This document shows, piece after piece, positions 52,958 through 60,741 of a DNA stretch of 64,000 nt; position 1 is the stretch's first letter; each line of letters begins with the position of its first letter. A program made the translations under genes and the position numbers. Origin of the DNA: DATKPE01 sp033854175 (GTDB taxonomy: Bacteria > Bacteroidota > Ignavibacteria > UBA10030 > SZUA-254); the NCBI GenBank assembly GCA_033854175.1, contig JAWOKN010000094.1, forward strand, positions 1 through 64,000, given 5' to 3'. The notes beneath the pieces were generated by a model. That model saw only the letters and a list, made by a program, of their open reading frames with translations, had not been told where the DNA came from and did not search any database.

Positions 52958-54745
52958 TTATTTCAACACAATGGTGCGCAATGCAATTTCCGACACCAAC
53001 CTGGCCACCGGGTAGATGTTGAGCTGTGAATCCCAGTACGGGGATCGCTGATAAAAAAACTGCAGCCGGGCCCTGGGACTGTGTGCAAAGGAGGTGTCAT
53101 CCTCTACCTTCCGTTCAAATTCCTCTTTCAATTCACGGTTGTCGGCAAGCATGCGCGCAGCCATATCCTCCAGTACATAATCTTCCGCGTATTCCTTTTG
53201 CTCGAAGATCGTGTTGAAAAACCCCCAGCGTACAAGCGCGTCCGGAGCCGCAGGTTCAAGCAGATGAACGGCCACCTTCGCCGCCGGTTGATGCAACCGC
53301 ACGACAACCGTTCCGGCAGGATAGACCAGCGTATCATGCAGGAGGTTGATGGTATAGGTGACGCCGAAACGCCCCTCAAACGGCCGTTGCTGCCACTTTG
53401 CCCCGGTCAGTTTGTACACCTCAACAGGCAATTTCTCCTCATGGCTCAACGCCTCAAGCCGGATACCATGGATCCTGAGCCGTTCAATGACATCCTCCCA
53501 CTGACGCGGTATAAGGTACGCAACCGGCAGGGTGACGGAAGTACCCACATAGATACTGTCATAGACCGGGAGATCCGATTCCACCTTCTCCTTCGTGTAG
53601 ACTCTCCGCACGCCCCCGGATATCGGGCTCTGCTCATTGATCTGCCGGTAACCCAGAAAATGAATCCTCCCGCTTGGGGTGTCTGCAACATCATACTCGA
53701 GCGGAATGCCCGTTAACGGCTTCATTGCTGCCGTTTGTGAATCCGCAGCCGAAACGCTCCCCCGGAGTGTTTTATATTCCCGGTTGAGAACTGCAAGCGT
53801 GGTGTCGATGACCAGATAGGTCCCGTCGACCCGCTGGCGATACGGCTTGAGCATGTGCGTTTCGATGAGAAGTCCGGGGCGGTTACGGAGCACGACATAA
53901 TCCGTTGAAAAACGCGGAGGCAGTATCTCTCCGTCAATTCCTTTCGTCGGATCTCTATCGTCACGGAACATCACATACGACGTGACGGGAATACCCTCCG
54001 TCCGGATCCCGCCGAGCGACGGGAGGTAATATCCGGTAATCCAATCCCTCACGGGTGGAGCGACACTTGCGCCTGCTTCAATACTGTACGTGACGATATA
54101 CTGAAAATCGGCCCCGTCCGTCACGTGACAATCGATGAAAAAGTCAGGCATCCAGGCATCGAACAACCGCAGCCAGGCCTTCATCTCGGGCGCGTCGGCT
54201 TTCATGTAGTCGCGGTTCAGATTCAGGTTCTGTGCACTCACCCTCCACCCCATCTCCTGCGGTCCGTTCTGATTAATCCTGTTGTACGGTCCGAACCGTT
54301 CGTGACCGTCAACATTAAAGATCGGGATCACCATGAAGATGACGTGATCGAGGAGCGCCGCCTTTGTTTTCGTAATTGCGATGTCCCGGAGAAGCATAAG
54401 GCAGGCATCCTTACCGTCTATTTCACCTGCGTGGATGCCGTTCTGAACAAGAAGAATTGCCTTTCCCGATTTCCGGGCCTGTACCGGGTCGGTAAACCCT
54501 TCCCGTGAGGCGATGACGCAGAGAAGGTCCCTCCCTCCGGGGCTCGTCCCGAACCTGACCACCTTGATCCACGGTGACACATCAGCAAGGCGGCGGCAAT
54601 ACGCCATGGTTTCTTCATAACGCGGAGTTTTCGTGTATCCGCTCTTTTCGTAGTAGGTCAGCCATCGATCGGGAACCTGTCGGGCGAACGCACCCACGGC
54701 ACCGACGAGTGTCAGGAAACAGACAACGATCAGCGAGGTTTTCAT
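52958..54745 (-). CDS. M14 family zinc carboxypeptidase
   Basis: A 595-residue exported protein with a signal peptide (LIVVCFLTLVGAVGAFA). The zinc site is His105 and Glu108 in 'QNGIHAGEIDGKDA' plus the His in 'FIDCHVTDGADF'. The substrate-binding 'NLNLNRDYMKADAPEMKAW' and a Glu in 'LLIETHMLKPY' complete the catalytic pattern. A C-terminal 300-residue beta-rich extension is of unknown role. It is probably periplasmic or surface peptide digestion together with the neighbouring DPP-IV and M64 enzymes. It follows the M64 gene by 21 bp. Confidence 0.92.
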   Translation of the reverse strand: MKTSLIVVCFLTLVGAVGAFARQVPDRWLTYYEKSGYTKTPRYEETMAYCRRLADVSPWIKVVRFGTSPGGRDLLCVIASREGFTDPVQARKSGKAILLVQNGIHAGEIDGKDACLMLLRDIAITKTKAALLDHVIFMVIPIFNVDGHERFGPYNRINQNGPQEMGWRVSAQNLNLNRDYMKADAPEMKAWLRLFDAWMPDFFIDCHVTDGADFQYIVTYSIEAGASVAPPVRDWITGYYLPSLGGIRTEGIPVTSYVMFRDDRDPTKGIDGEILPPRFSTDYVVLRNRPGLLIETHMLKPYRQRVDGTYLVIDTTLAVLNREYKTLRGSVSAADSQTAAMKPLTGIPLEYDVADTPSGRIHFLGYRQINEQSPISGGVRRVYTKEKVESDLPVYDSIYVGTSVTLPVAYLIPRQWEDVIERLRIHGIRLEALSHEEKLPVEVYKLTGAKWQQRPFEGRFGVTYTINLLHDTLVYPAGTVVVRLHQPAAKVAVHLLEPAAPDALVRWGFFNTIFEQKEYAEDYVLEDMAARMLADNRELKEEFERKVEDDTSFAHSPRARLQFFYQRSPYWDSQLNIYPVARLVSEIALRTIVLK

Positions 54746-54766
54746 CCTTCTCAGATCCGGGGGGAG

Positions 54767-56203
54767 TTAGTGGGAGTAAAAATTTATCACACGTGTTATG
54801 GCGGCCGAACAAACAGGATCGAACCCGACAAGACTCAGGGAAAACATCCGGCAATCGATCGCGGGGCGGTAAATCCCCTCCGATGCGTACCCGCCTCCCT
54901 CAAACGCGCCGACTTTTCCGGCGTATGCGGATTCCTTCAGGATCTTCTGTTCTGCCTGAACGAGAGGTTCCCGCTTTGTATAATAATCGGGTGCGAGACG
55001 GTCGAGCTTCCCCCGCTCACGCTCGAGGCTGTCATAACGGGTTTTGTCCCACGGGGTCGGAAGCGGGACACCCGGATCAACAAACTGTTTCCATTTCAGA
55101 TGAGCCGGATCGGCGAGAGCTGTGAGGTTCGGTTCCCAGGGTTCTACCCCTTTCGGATAAAAATCATTATACGCCACCTGCGAGCTGTAATACTCGTCAC
55201 CCAGGCCACCAAAGCAATGGCCGAATTCGTGGACATAGACATAATCCATCTGCCATTCGAGTCCGGGAGAGTCCGACCGCGTGTAACAGGTCGAGTAGAG
55301 ATTATAGATCCCCCCTCCGCCATACCGGTTGTCATTGAGGAGAATAAGGACAAAATCATATGGCACGTGATCGATAATGTCGCGGAGAGCCCTGTTCTCG
55401 TCGGTCAGAACATACCGGGCGGAACCGAAAGTATTGTACCGCGTCCCCAGGGCCGTTGACTTCCAGATATTTTTGTCGGGTTTGTCGATACCGGAATCCC
55501 TCGATGTCACTTCGATCGCCCTGACATTGAAGTCCCCCTTGTGTTCCTTGAAGGGATGCGTTGAGAACATGACATCATTGAAATGCCTGGCATCCTTCAG
55601 AAATTTTTCCATGTCAGCTTTCCGGTAACCGTCCCCCACAATCACCAGATCAACTTTATCCGACGAAGGCCCGTTCTCCATGATCGTGACGACATCATAT
55701 GGTAGGGGCGACCGTTCGCGGTGAATGGTGGCGACGTCGGACGGATCGATGCTGACGGTGTAGAGTTCACGAAAAATCATCTGCCTGTTGCGGCGGCTGA
55801 TGGTCACCTGAATTCTGGATCTGGGAAACGGGAGGCGGACGGTTTCATGAAACGTCCGGGAGGAAGAGGCCGCTTCGTCGGTTGTCTGCCACTCATTGAA
55901 CATTGTCGAATACCCCCGTGAAAATATCATTGCGTTTGTCGAAAAATCGAAGACACGGACGAGGTATTCACCGAGATTCAGCGTGTCGATCAGGTTCCGC
56001 CTGCTTCCCGGCCACGCCCCCTCCCGATAGACGGCATCGAGGGCAAACGATTCCCCGCCTTTGGTGCCGGAATGGAAGACATCAACCCGCATGGTGCTAT
56101 CGGTGAAATAACGTTCGAACGACTCCGCACGGAGCATCGCTGCGCAAGCAATGAGCATAAGGGCCGGAGTCATCATCCTCCGGAAGAAAAGTTTCATCGA
56201 CAT
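54767..56203 (-). CDS. M64 family (IgA peptidase-type) metallo-endopeptidase
   Basis: A 478-residue protein starting at 56203, where AAAGGA lies seven bases upstream; earlier in-frame starts lack an SD. A signal peptide (LMLIACAAMLRA) and an N-terminal beta domain precede the catalytic domain 'DKVDLVIVGDGYRKADMEKF', with the zinc motif HEFGH (His325, Glu326, His329) followed by 'CFGGLGDEYY' as in peptidase family M64. Other M64 members cleave immunoglobulin A, but in a free-living organism a general proteolytic role is more likely. It carries no T9SS tail. Confidence 0.93.
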   Translation of the reverse strand: MSMKLFFRRMMTPALMLIACAAMLRAESFERYFTDSTMRVDVFHSGTKGGESFALDAVYREGAWPGSRRNLIDTLNLGEYLVRVFDFSTNAMIFSRGYSTMFNEWQTTDEAASSSRTFHETVRLPFPRSRIQVTISRRNRQMIFRELYTVSIDPSDVATIHRERSPLPYDVVTIMENGPSSDKVDLVIVGDGYRKADMEKFLKDARHFNDVMFSTHPFKEHKGDFNVRAIEVTSRDSGIDKPDKNIWKSTALGTRYNTFGSARYVLTDENRALRDIIDHVPYDFVLILLNDNRYGGGGIYNLYSTCYTRSDSPGLEWQMDYVYVHEFGHCFGGLGDEYYSSQVAYNDFYPKGVEPWEPNLTALADPAHLKWKQFVDPGVPLPTPWDKTRYDSLERERGKLDRLAPDYYTKREPLVQAEQKILKESAYAGKVGAFEGGGYASEGIYRPAIDCRMFSLSLVGFDPVCSAAITRVINFYSH

Positions 56204-56297
56204 ATCAATTCCTTTCATAGTGGGCACGTGCGTACTTCCGCTGAAAAACCTGCTTGCGGGCGTACATCAATCGGAACAACCAGGGGTGCGCGGCGAT

Positions 56298-56507
56298 TTA
56301 CCCTGACCGGGGCGATTCCGGTCCTGCAACAGGGACAATCCACCATGCAATGATATAGGTGATGCAGAGGGGAAGAATGCCGGTAATCATCGCCAGCACA
56401 ATGGTCAGCAGGCGGACGAACGTCGGGTCTGCATCAAGCATCTCACCGATACCACCGCAGATACCGGCAATTTTTTTGTTTGTCACAGAACGGTACAGAC
56501 GTTTCAT
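56298..56507 (-). CDS. PspC-domain small membrane protein
   Basis: A 69-residue protein from the ATG at 56507 (GGAG six bases upstream). 'MKRLYRSVTNKKIAGICGGIGEMLDADPTFVRLLTIVLAMITGILPLCITYIIAWWIVP' is the PspC fold: a short amphipathic segment and one or two membrane helices. In enterobacteria PspC senses envelope stress; stand-alone bacterial PspC proteins are largely uncharacterised. It lies between the M64 gene and the divergent ackA. Confidence 0.9.
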   Translation of the reverse strand: MKRLYRSVTNKKIAGICGGIGEMLDADPTFVRLLTIVLAMITGILPLCITYIIAWWIVPVAGPESPRSG

Positions 56508-56519
56508 GGGAGCTCCAGG

Positions 56520-56548
56520 CAAATGTAGGAGTAAAATATACGAACAAA
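56520..56548 (-). promoter_or_regulatory. Bacteroidota-type promoter candidate for pspC
   Basis: Minus strand TTTG (56548-56545), 17 bp and TACATTTG (56527-56520), which matches TAnnTTTG. The spacing is slightly short for the published element. It would give an mRNA with almost no leader beyond the SD. Confidence 0.3.
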
Positions 56549-56656
56549 ATGAGGAACATTCAATCGCATCAATCAAAAAATTTCCGTATCTTAGGGCTCG
56601 AAAGTTATGCGTTTTCTTCCACTATCTCATCCCAACATTTACCCTTCGTGTGAACT

Positions 56657-57904
56657 ATGAACATTCTCGTCTTAAATTGCGGCTCATCATCCGTAAAATT
56701 TCAGATTATCGAAACAGATTTGGATCTTATTGAAAAAAACCAGGATACGCGGCTTGCGTCCGGCCTCCTGGAGCGCGTGATCGGGCAGGCGCTCATCACA
56801 CTTCAGGCTGAGGGACAGCCGAAAATCCGGCGGGCGGAGCCCCTCCGCGACCACCGCGAAGCCATCGATTTCATCCTTCGGTGGATGATATCCGCGGAAT
56901 CCAAAATCAACCATATTAATGCCCTGTCGGATATCCATGCCGTCGGCCACCGTGTCGTGCATGGAGGCGAGAAATTCACCAAGTCCGTCCTGATCGACGA
57001 CCAGGTCGTCGAGCAGATCGAGGATAATATCGAGCTGGCGCCTTTGCATAATCCCGCAAACCTCCGCGGGATCACCGCCGCCAGGGAACTCCTCGGTCCG
57101 GGCGTTCCGCAGGTTGCCGTCTTTGACACCGCGTTCCATTCCACCATGCCCGAGACATCGTATCTCTACGCGATCCCCTATCAGCTCTACCGACGTCACC
57201 GGATCCGGCGCTATGGATTCCATGGCACCTCCCACCGATACGTCGCCTACCGCTACCGCTCACTTGAGGGTATCCCTCCCGAGAAAACGGACGTCGTCAC
57301 CCTCCACCTCGGGAACGGATGCTCGGCCTGCGCCATCAAAAACGGAGAATCGGTCGATACCTCGATGGGGTTCACCCCCCTTGAAGGCCTCGTGATGGGC
57401 ACCCGCGGGGGAGATATGGATCCGTCATTGATTGAATTCATACGGCACAAGGAAGGAATGTCGGTGCGCGAAATCGACACCATGCTCAATAAACAGAGCG
57501 GCCTTATCGGCATCTCCGGTCTGACGAACGATATGCGGGAACTTCTGGACGAGGAGAAGGAAAAACAGGACCGGCGTGCACGCCTCGCAATCGAGATCTT
57601 CTGCCACCGGGCCAGAAAATACATCGGTGCGTATCTCGCGGAACTCGGCGGCGCGCATGCGCTGATCTTCACCGGCGGAATCGGTGAAAACAGCGCGATC
57701 ATCCGTTCGCGTATCTGCGCGGGCCTGGAATGGATGGGGGTGGAGATCGATGAAAAACGTAACAAAGGGATGATCCAGGGGAAGGAGGGCGTCATCTCGA
57801 CAGATTCCTCCCGGTTAAAGGTCTATGTGATCCCCACCAACGAGGAATTACTCATTGCGCGCGATACAGTCCGGACCGTAAAAAATGTCCCAAGAAGGTG
57901 GTGA
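56657..57904 (+). CDS. ackA: acetate kinase
   Basis: A 415-residue ASKHA-fold kinase interconverting acetyl phosphate plus ADP with acetate plus ATP. Motifs: 'NCGSSSVKFQI' at the N-terminus, 'AVGHRVVHGGEKF', 'VAVFDTAFHSTMPETSYLYAIP', 'RRYGFHGTSHRYV' (catalytic His region), 'LHLGNGCSACAI' and 'FTGGIGENS'. Length is standard. No SD is visible, and no pta gene is adjacent. It points to fermentative or overflow acetate production or acetate use. Confidence 0.97.
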   Translation: MNILVLNCGSSSVKFQIIETDLDLIEKNQDTRLASGLLERVIGQALITLQAEGQPKIRRAEPLRDHREAIDFILRWMISAESKINHINALSDIHAVGHRVVHGGEKFTKSVLIDDQVVEQIEDNIELAPLHNPANLRGITAARELLGPGVPQVAVFDTAFHSTMPETSYLYAIPYQLYRRHRIRRYGFHGTSHRYVAYRYRSLEGIPPEKTDVVTLHLGNGCSACAIKNGESVDTSMGFTPLEGLVMGTRGGDMDPSLIEFIRHKEGMSVREIDTMLNKQSGLIGISGLTNDMRELLDEEKEKQDRRARLAIEIFCHRARKYIGAYLAELGGAHALIFTGGIGENSAIIRSRICAGLEWMGVEIDEKRNKGMIQGKEGVISTDSSRLKVYVIPTNEELLIARDTVRTVKNVPRRW

Positions 57905-58042
57905 ATGGAAATTTTCCCTGAATCGGGGGGGCAGGACTTGCTTCTGTTCATATAAATGTGTTTGTTACGGGATACCACTGCCTTCAAAATAATGGTACAT
58001 TCCTTATCGGGCGTTAGTTGATAGAAATTTTCAAAATCTGAC

Positions 58043-58119
58043 GTGAGCATTCTCACATTCAGGATTGAATCCGGGACGGTAAATCATCATTTTACCGGAT
58101 CATAAATCCGGTCCTGAAT
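58043..58119 (+). promoter_or_regulatory. structured leader/intergenic element before the cytochrome operon
   Basis: In the 279-bp gap after ackA: a 5-bp hairpin GTGAG-CATT-CTCAC (58043-58056), then a perfect 8-bp inverted repeat ATTCAGGA (58057-58064) / TCCTGAAT (58112-58119). The latter encloses GGTAAA-TCATCAT-TTTACC (58078-58096). There is no T-run directly after the outer stem. It could end the ackA transcript or form the 5' leader or operator of the cytochrome operon that starts at 58184. No coding sequence is convincing in the gap. Confidence 0.45.
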
Positions 58120-58183
58120 CGCGAGGATCCGATTTTTGCAGCAGAACATATCTTTTCATCAGGAGAAAACGGGATAGGAAACG

Positions 58184-59056
58184 GTGGGGAAATCCTCATC
58201 ACATAGCGTTTTTCTGCTCTTTCTCATCTTTATCACACTCATCTCCCTTATAACACTCAGTGTGATCGGGTGGAGTTATTATCTCACCCCCATCTCCGAC
58301 CGCCCTTTCAGAACCGACTACGAGATCATGAGGCCATCCGGTGTCTATAGTCAGGGACTCGGCATCATCGGCAGCACGATGGTGATCATCGGCGTCATCA
58401 CCTATTCCTCAAGGAAAAGATTCCACGGGCTCTGGAAAATGGGTTCCCTTTCCCGGTGGCTTGAATTTCACATCGTACTCTGCCTCATCGGTCCCGTCCT
58501 GATCATCTACCACACAACGTTCAAAGCGGGCGGAATTGCCGCCATCAGCCTCTGGTCAATGCTCTCGGTCGTGGCAAGCGGGATCATCGGCCGATTTTTG
58601 TATGTCCAGATTCCAAGAAATATCAGGGGACACCAGCTGACCAACGAAGAACTTGACGCACAGCTCAGGATCATCCGGGATGGTATGGCCAGAACTGAAA
58701 CGGGGGCGAAAGCCGCAACATTGATCGACCGGGCATTTCAGAATATTCAGACCCCGGCAACGCTCATGCAGACATTCTCCGCCATCGTGAAACTCGAACG
58801 CCTTCACCATGCCACAATGAAGGAAATTCACCGGCTCCTTGCTTTCGAGCAACTGCACGGCGACCTGCTGAATGAAATCCAGCATCACGCGTCGTCAAAA
58901 ATCTCTCTCCTGCGAAAAACGATCATGCTGAAACAGATCGAGCGCATGTTTGTCTACTGGCACGCGATTCATCTCCCCTTTACGATCATCATGTTCCTTA
59001 CGCTGGCCGCACATGTTACTGTCGCGTATTTATTGGGATACAGGTGGATTTTCTGA
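58184..59056 (+). CDS. di-haem cytochrome b-type membrane protein
   Basis: A 290-residue protein starting with GTG at 58184 (TAGGAA upstream). Membrane helices lie at about 8-30, 57-74, 92-110, 117-137 and 262-283. Two helices each carry a pair of histidines 14 residues apart: His96/His110 in 'WLEFHIVLCLIGPVLIIYHTTF' and His263/His277 in 'HLPFTIIMFLTLAAHVTV'. This suits two b-haems in the membrane. Residues 150-250 form a soluble helical insert. It is probably a quinol-oxidising or electron-transfer subunit feeding the multihaem cytochromes encoded next. The following gene overlaps its end by 13 bp. No standard family name is certain. Confidence 0.75.
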   Translation: MGKSSSHSVFLLFLIFITLISLITLSVIGWSYYLTPISDRPFRTDYEIMRPSGVYSQGLGIIGSTMVIIGVITYSSRKRFHGLWKMGSLSRWLEFHIVLCLIGPVLIIYHTTFKAGGIAAISLWSMLSVVASGIIGRFLYVQIPRNIRGHQLTNEELDAQLRIIRDGMARTETGAKAATLIDRAFQNIQTPATLMQTFSAIVKLERLHHATMKEIHRLLAFEQLHGDLLNEIQHHASSKISLLRKTIMLKQIERMFVYWHAIHLPFTIIMFLTLAAHVTVAYLLGYRWIF

Positions 59057-60741
59057 ATCATCCAGGAACCGGGTATACAAGTCGTGCGCGGACAAGATCA
59101 TGGTATTCAGGGATTATCGCGTCCTCGTTCGCAATCATGCTCCTTCAACCAGCACCGGCACCGGCCCAGTTTTCACCGGGAGACCTCTCACGCGCGCATA
59201 AGAGTCTCGACGGGCCGAACAATTGTACGCAGTGCCATGAAGTCGGATCAGCCATCAGCGGCAAAAAATGCCTTGCGTGCCATTCGGAGATCGGACACAT
59301 GATCACCGCCCGCCGCGGATATCATTTTTCTGTGGAAGCACGGACATGTATCGAATGTCACAAGGAGCACCTGGGACGCGATGCGGCGACGTACATCTTC
59401 AGCAAAAAAACCTTTCAGCATGCACAAACCGGGTTCCCCATCGGCGGGAAACACGCCGTTCTGGAGTGCGAATCATGCCATAACACGAAGTTCATCGCCG
59501 ACCCGGATGTGAAGAGACTTCTCGCCGATCACCCGCACCAGACCTATCTGGGCGTTTCACCGGCATGTACTTCGTGTCATCAGAATCCCCATGACCAAGC
59601 CCAGCAGCAACGATGCCTGACCTGCCATACGGATGCCGGATGGAATGCCATCAAAAAATTCGATCATTCCATGACACGCTTTGTGCTGCTCGGAAAGCAC
59701 CGCATGGTTGAATGCAAACAATGCCACGTCTCCCTCACGCAGAAAAACAGGGACGCAGTCAGGGATTTCACCGTCAGGAATTTCACCGAATGTCAGGCCT
59801 GCCATGCCTCACCCCACACAGGGAAGCTGCAGCACCAAAACTGCACCTCATGCCATTCGGAGGATGGCTGGAATAAACCCGGGCCGAAAAAATTCGATCA
59901 CGCTGTCACCGGTTTTGTCCTCTCGGGCCGGCATGCGGCCATCGCCTGCGAAAAGTGTCATAAAACCAATCCGGGTGCCTCGTTTTCATCAACATTCCTT
60001 CTCAGGCACCGGAGCTGCACAGACTGTCATGAAGACTATCATCACGGCGAATTTAGCGAACGGTACGACAACGACTGTTCAACGTGTCATACAACCCTCC
60101 GGTGGTCCCCCTCGTCATTTACCGTGGCACACCATAACCAGACCAACTATCCCCTCACGGGAAGCCACGTCGCGGTGGCATGCCAGACGTGCCATCCCAA
60201 AAAATATCTCCCGACGGGACAGTTCCATTTCAAAAATCTGGAGTGCGAAGGCTGCCATAAAAATATCCACGGGGAGAATTTTACCGCCGCCTGGTACAGC
60301 CAGGGCTGCCGCACCTGCCATACCACCCAGGCGTGGAACGCGGTCCGGTTCGACCACGGCGTGACAAAGTTTTCCCTGGCTGCCGGACATGCGTCCATCG
60401 GCTGTGTGGCATGTCATAAGCCGGTGACCGGACACGGTACAGCCACGATTCCGTTCAGGGGATTGGGGACGTTCTGCGAAGGCTGTCACAAGGATTTCCA
60501 TGCCGGACAATTCGCGGTTGCGGGATCAACCGACTGTCAGCGCTGCCATGCCCCGACGCGATGGACCGATTCAAAATTCGATCATCAGCGGCAGAGTTCG
60601 TTTTCACTGACCGGTGCACACAAGAACCTTGCGTGCGACAGATGTCATCGCACCGAAAACAGCGCGGGCATTGCGGTCGTGCACTATAAACCGCTTTCCG
60701 GCGAGTGCGAATCATGCCATACAGGGAGGGGCGGACTGTGA
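59044..60741 (+). CDS. multihaem c-type cytochrome with 20 CXXCH motifs
   Basis: A 565-residue exported protein from GTG at 59044. An N-terminal basic region and hydrophobic stretch end in 'PAPAPAQF', a probable signal cleavage site. I count 20 CXXCH haem-attachment motifs through to the C-terminus, with recurring 'KFDHxxTxFxLxGxHxxxxCxxCH' units resembling c7/c3-type modules; extra DH and GxH histidines are available as distal ligands. It acts in the periplasm or at the outer membrane as an electron carrier. The gene overlaps both neighbours, so the operon is translationally coupled. Confidence 0.93.
   Translation: MDFLNHPGTGYTSRARTRSWYSGIIASSFAIMLLQPAPAPAQFSPGDLSRAHKSLDGPNNCTQCHEVGSAISGKKCLACHSEIGHMITARRGYHFSVEARTCIECHKEHLGRDAATYIFSKKTFQHAQTGFPIGGKHAVLECESCHNTKFIADPDVKRLLADHPHQTYLGVSPACTSCHQNPHDQAQQQRCLTCHTDAGWNAIKKFDHSMTRFVLLGKHRMVECKQCHVSLTQKNRDAVRDFTVRNFTECQACHASPHTGKLQHQNCTSCHSEDGWNKPGPKKFDHAVTGFVLSGRHAAIACEKCHKTNPGASFSSTFLLRHRSCTDCHEDYHHGEFSERYDNDCSTCHTTLRWSPSSFTVAHHNQTNYPLTGSHVAVACQTCHPKKYLPTGQFHFKNLECEGCHKNIHGENFTAAWYSQGCRTCHTTQAWNAVRFDHGVTKFSLAAGHASIGCVACHKPVTGHGTATIPFRGLGTFCEGCHKDFHAGQFAVAGSTDCQRCHAPTRWTDSKFDHQRQSSFSLTGAHKNLACDRCHRTENSAGIAVVHYKPLSGECESCHTGRGGL

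Noticed and set aside
57823..58056. Minus-strand 77-codon frame after ackA
   Set aside because: It overlaps the ackA 3' end and the intergenic hairpins, has no SD and no motif. The region is better read as non-coding.
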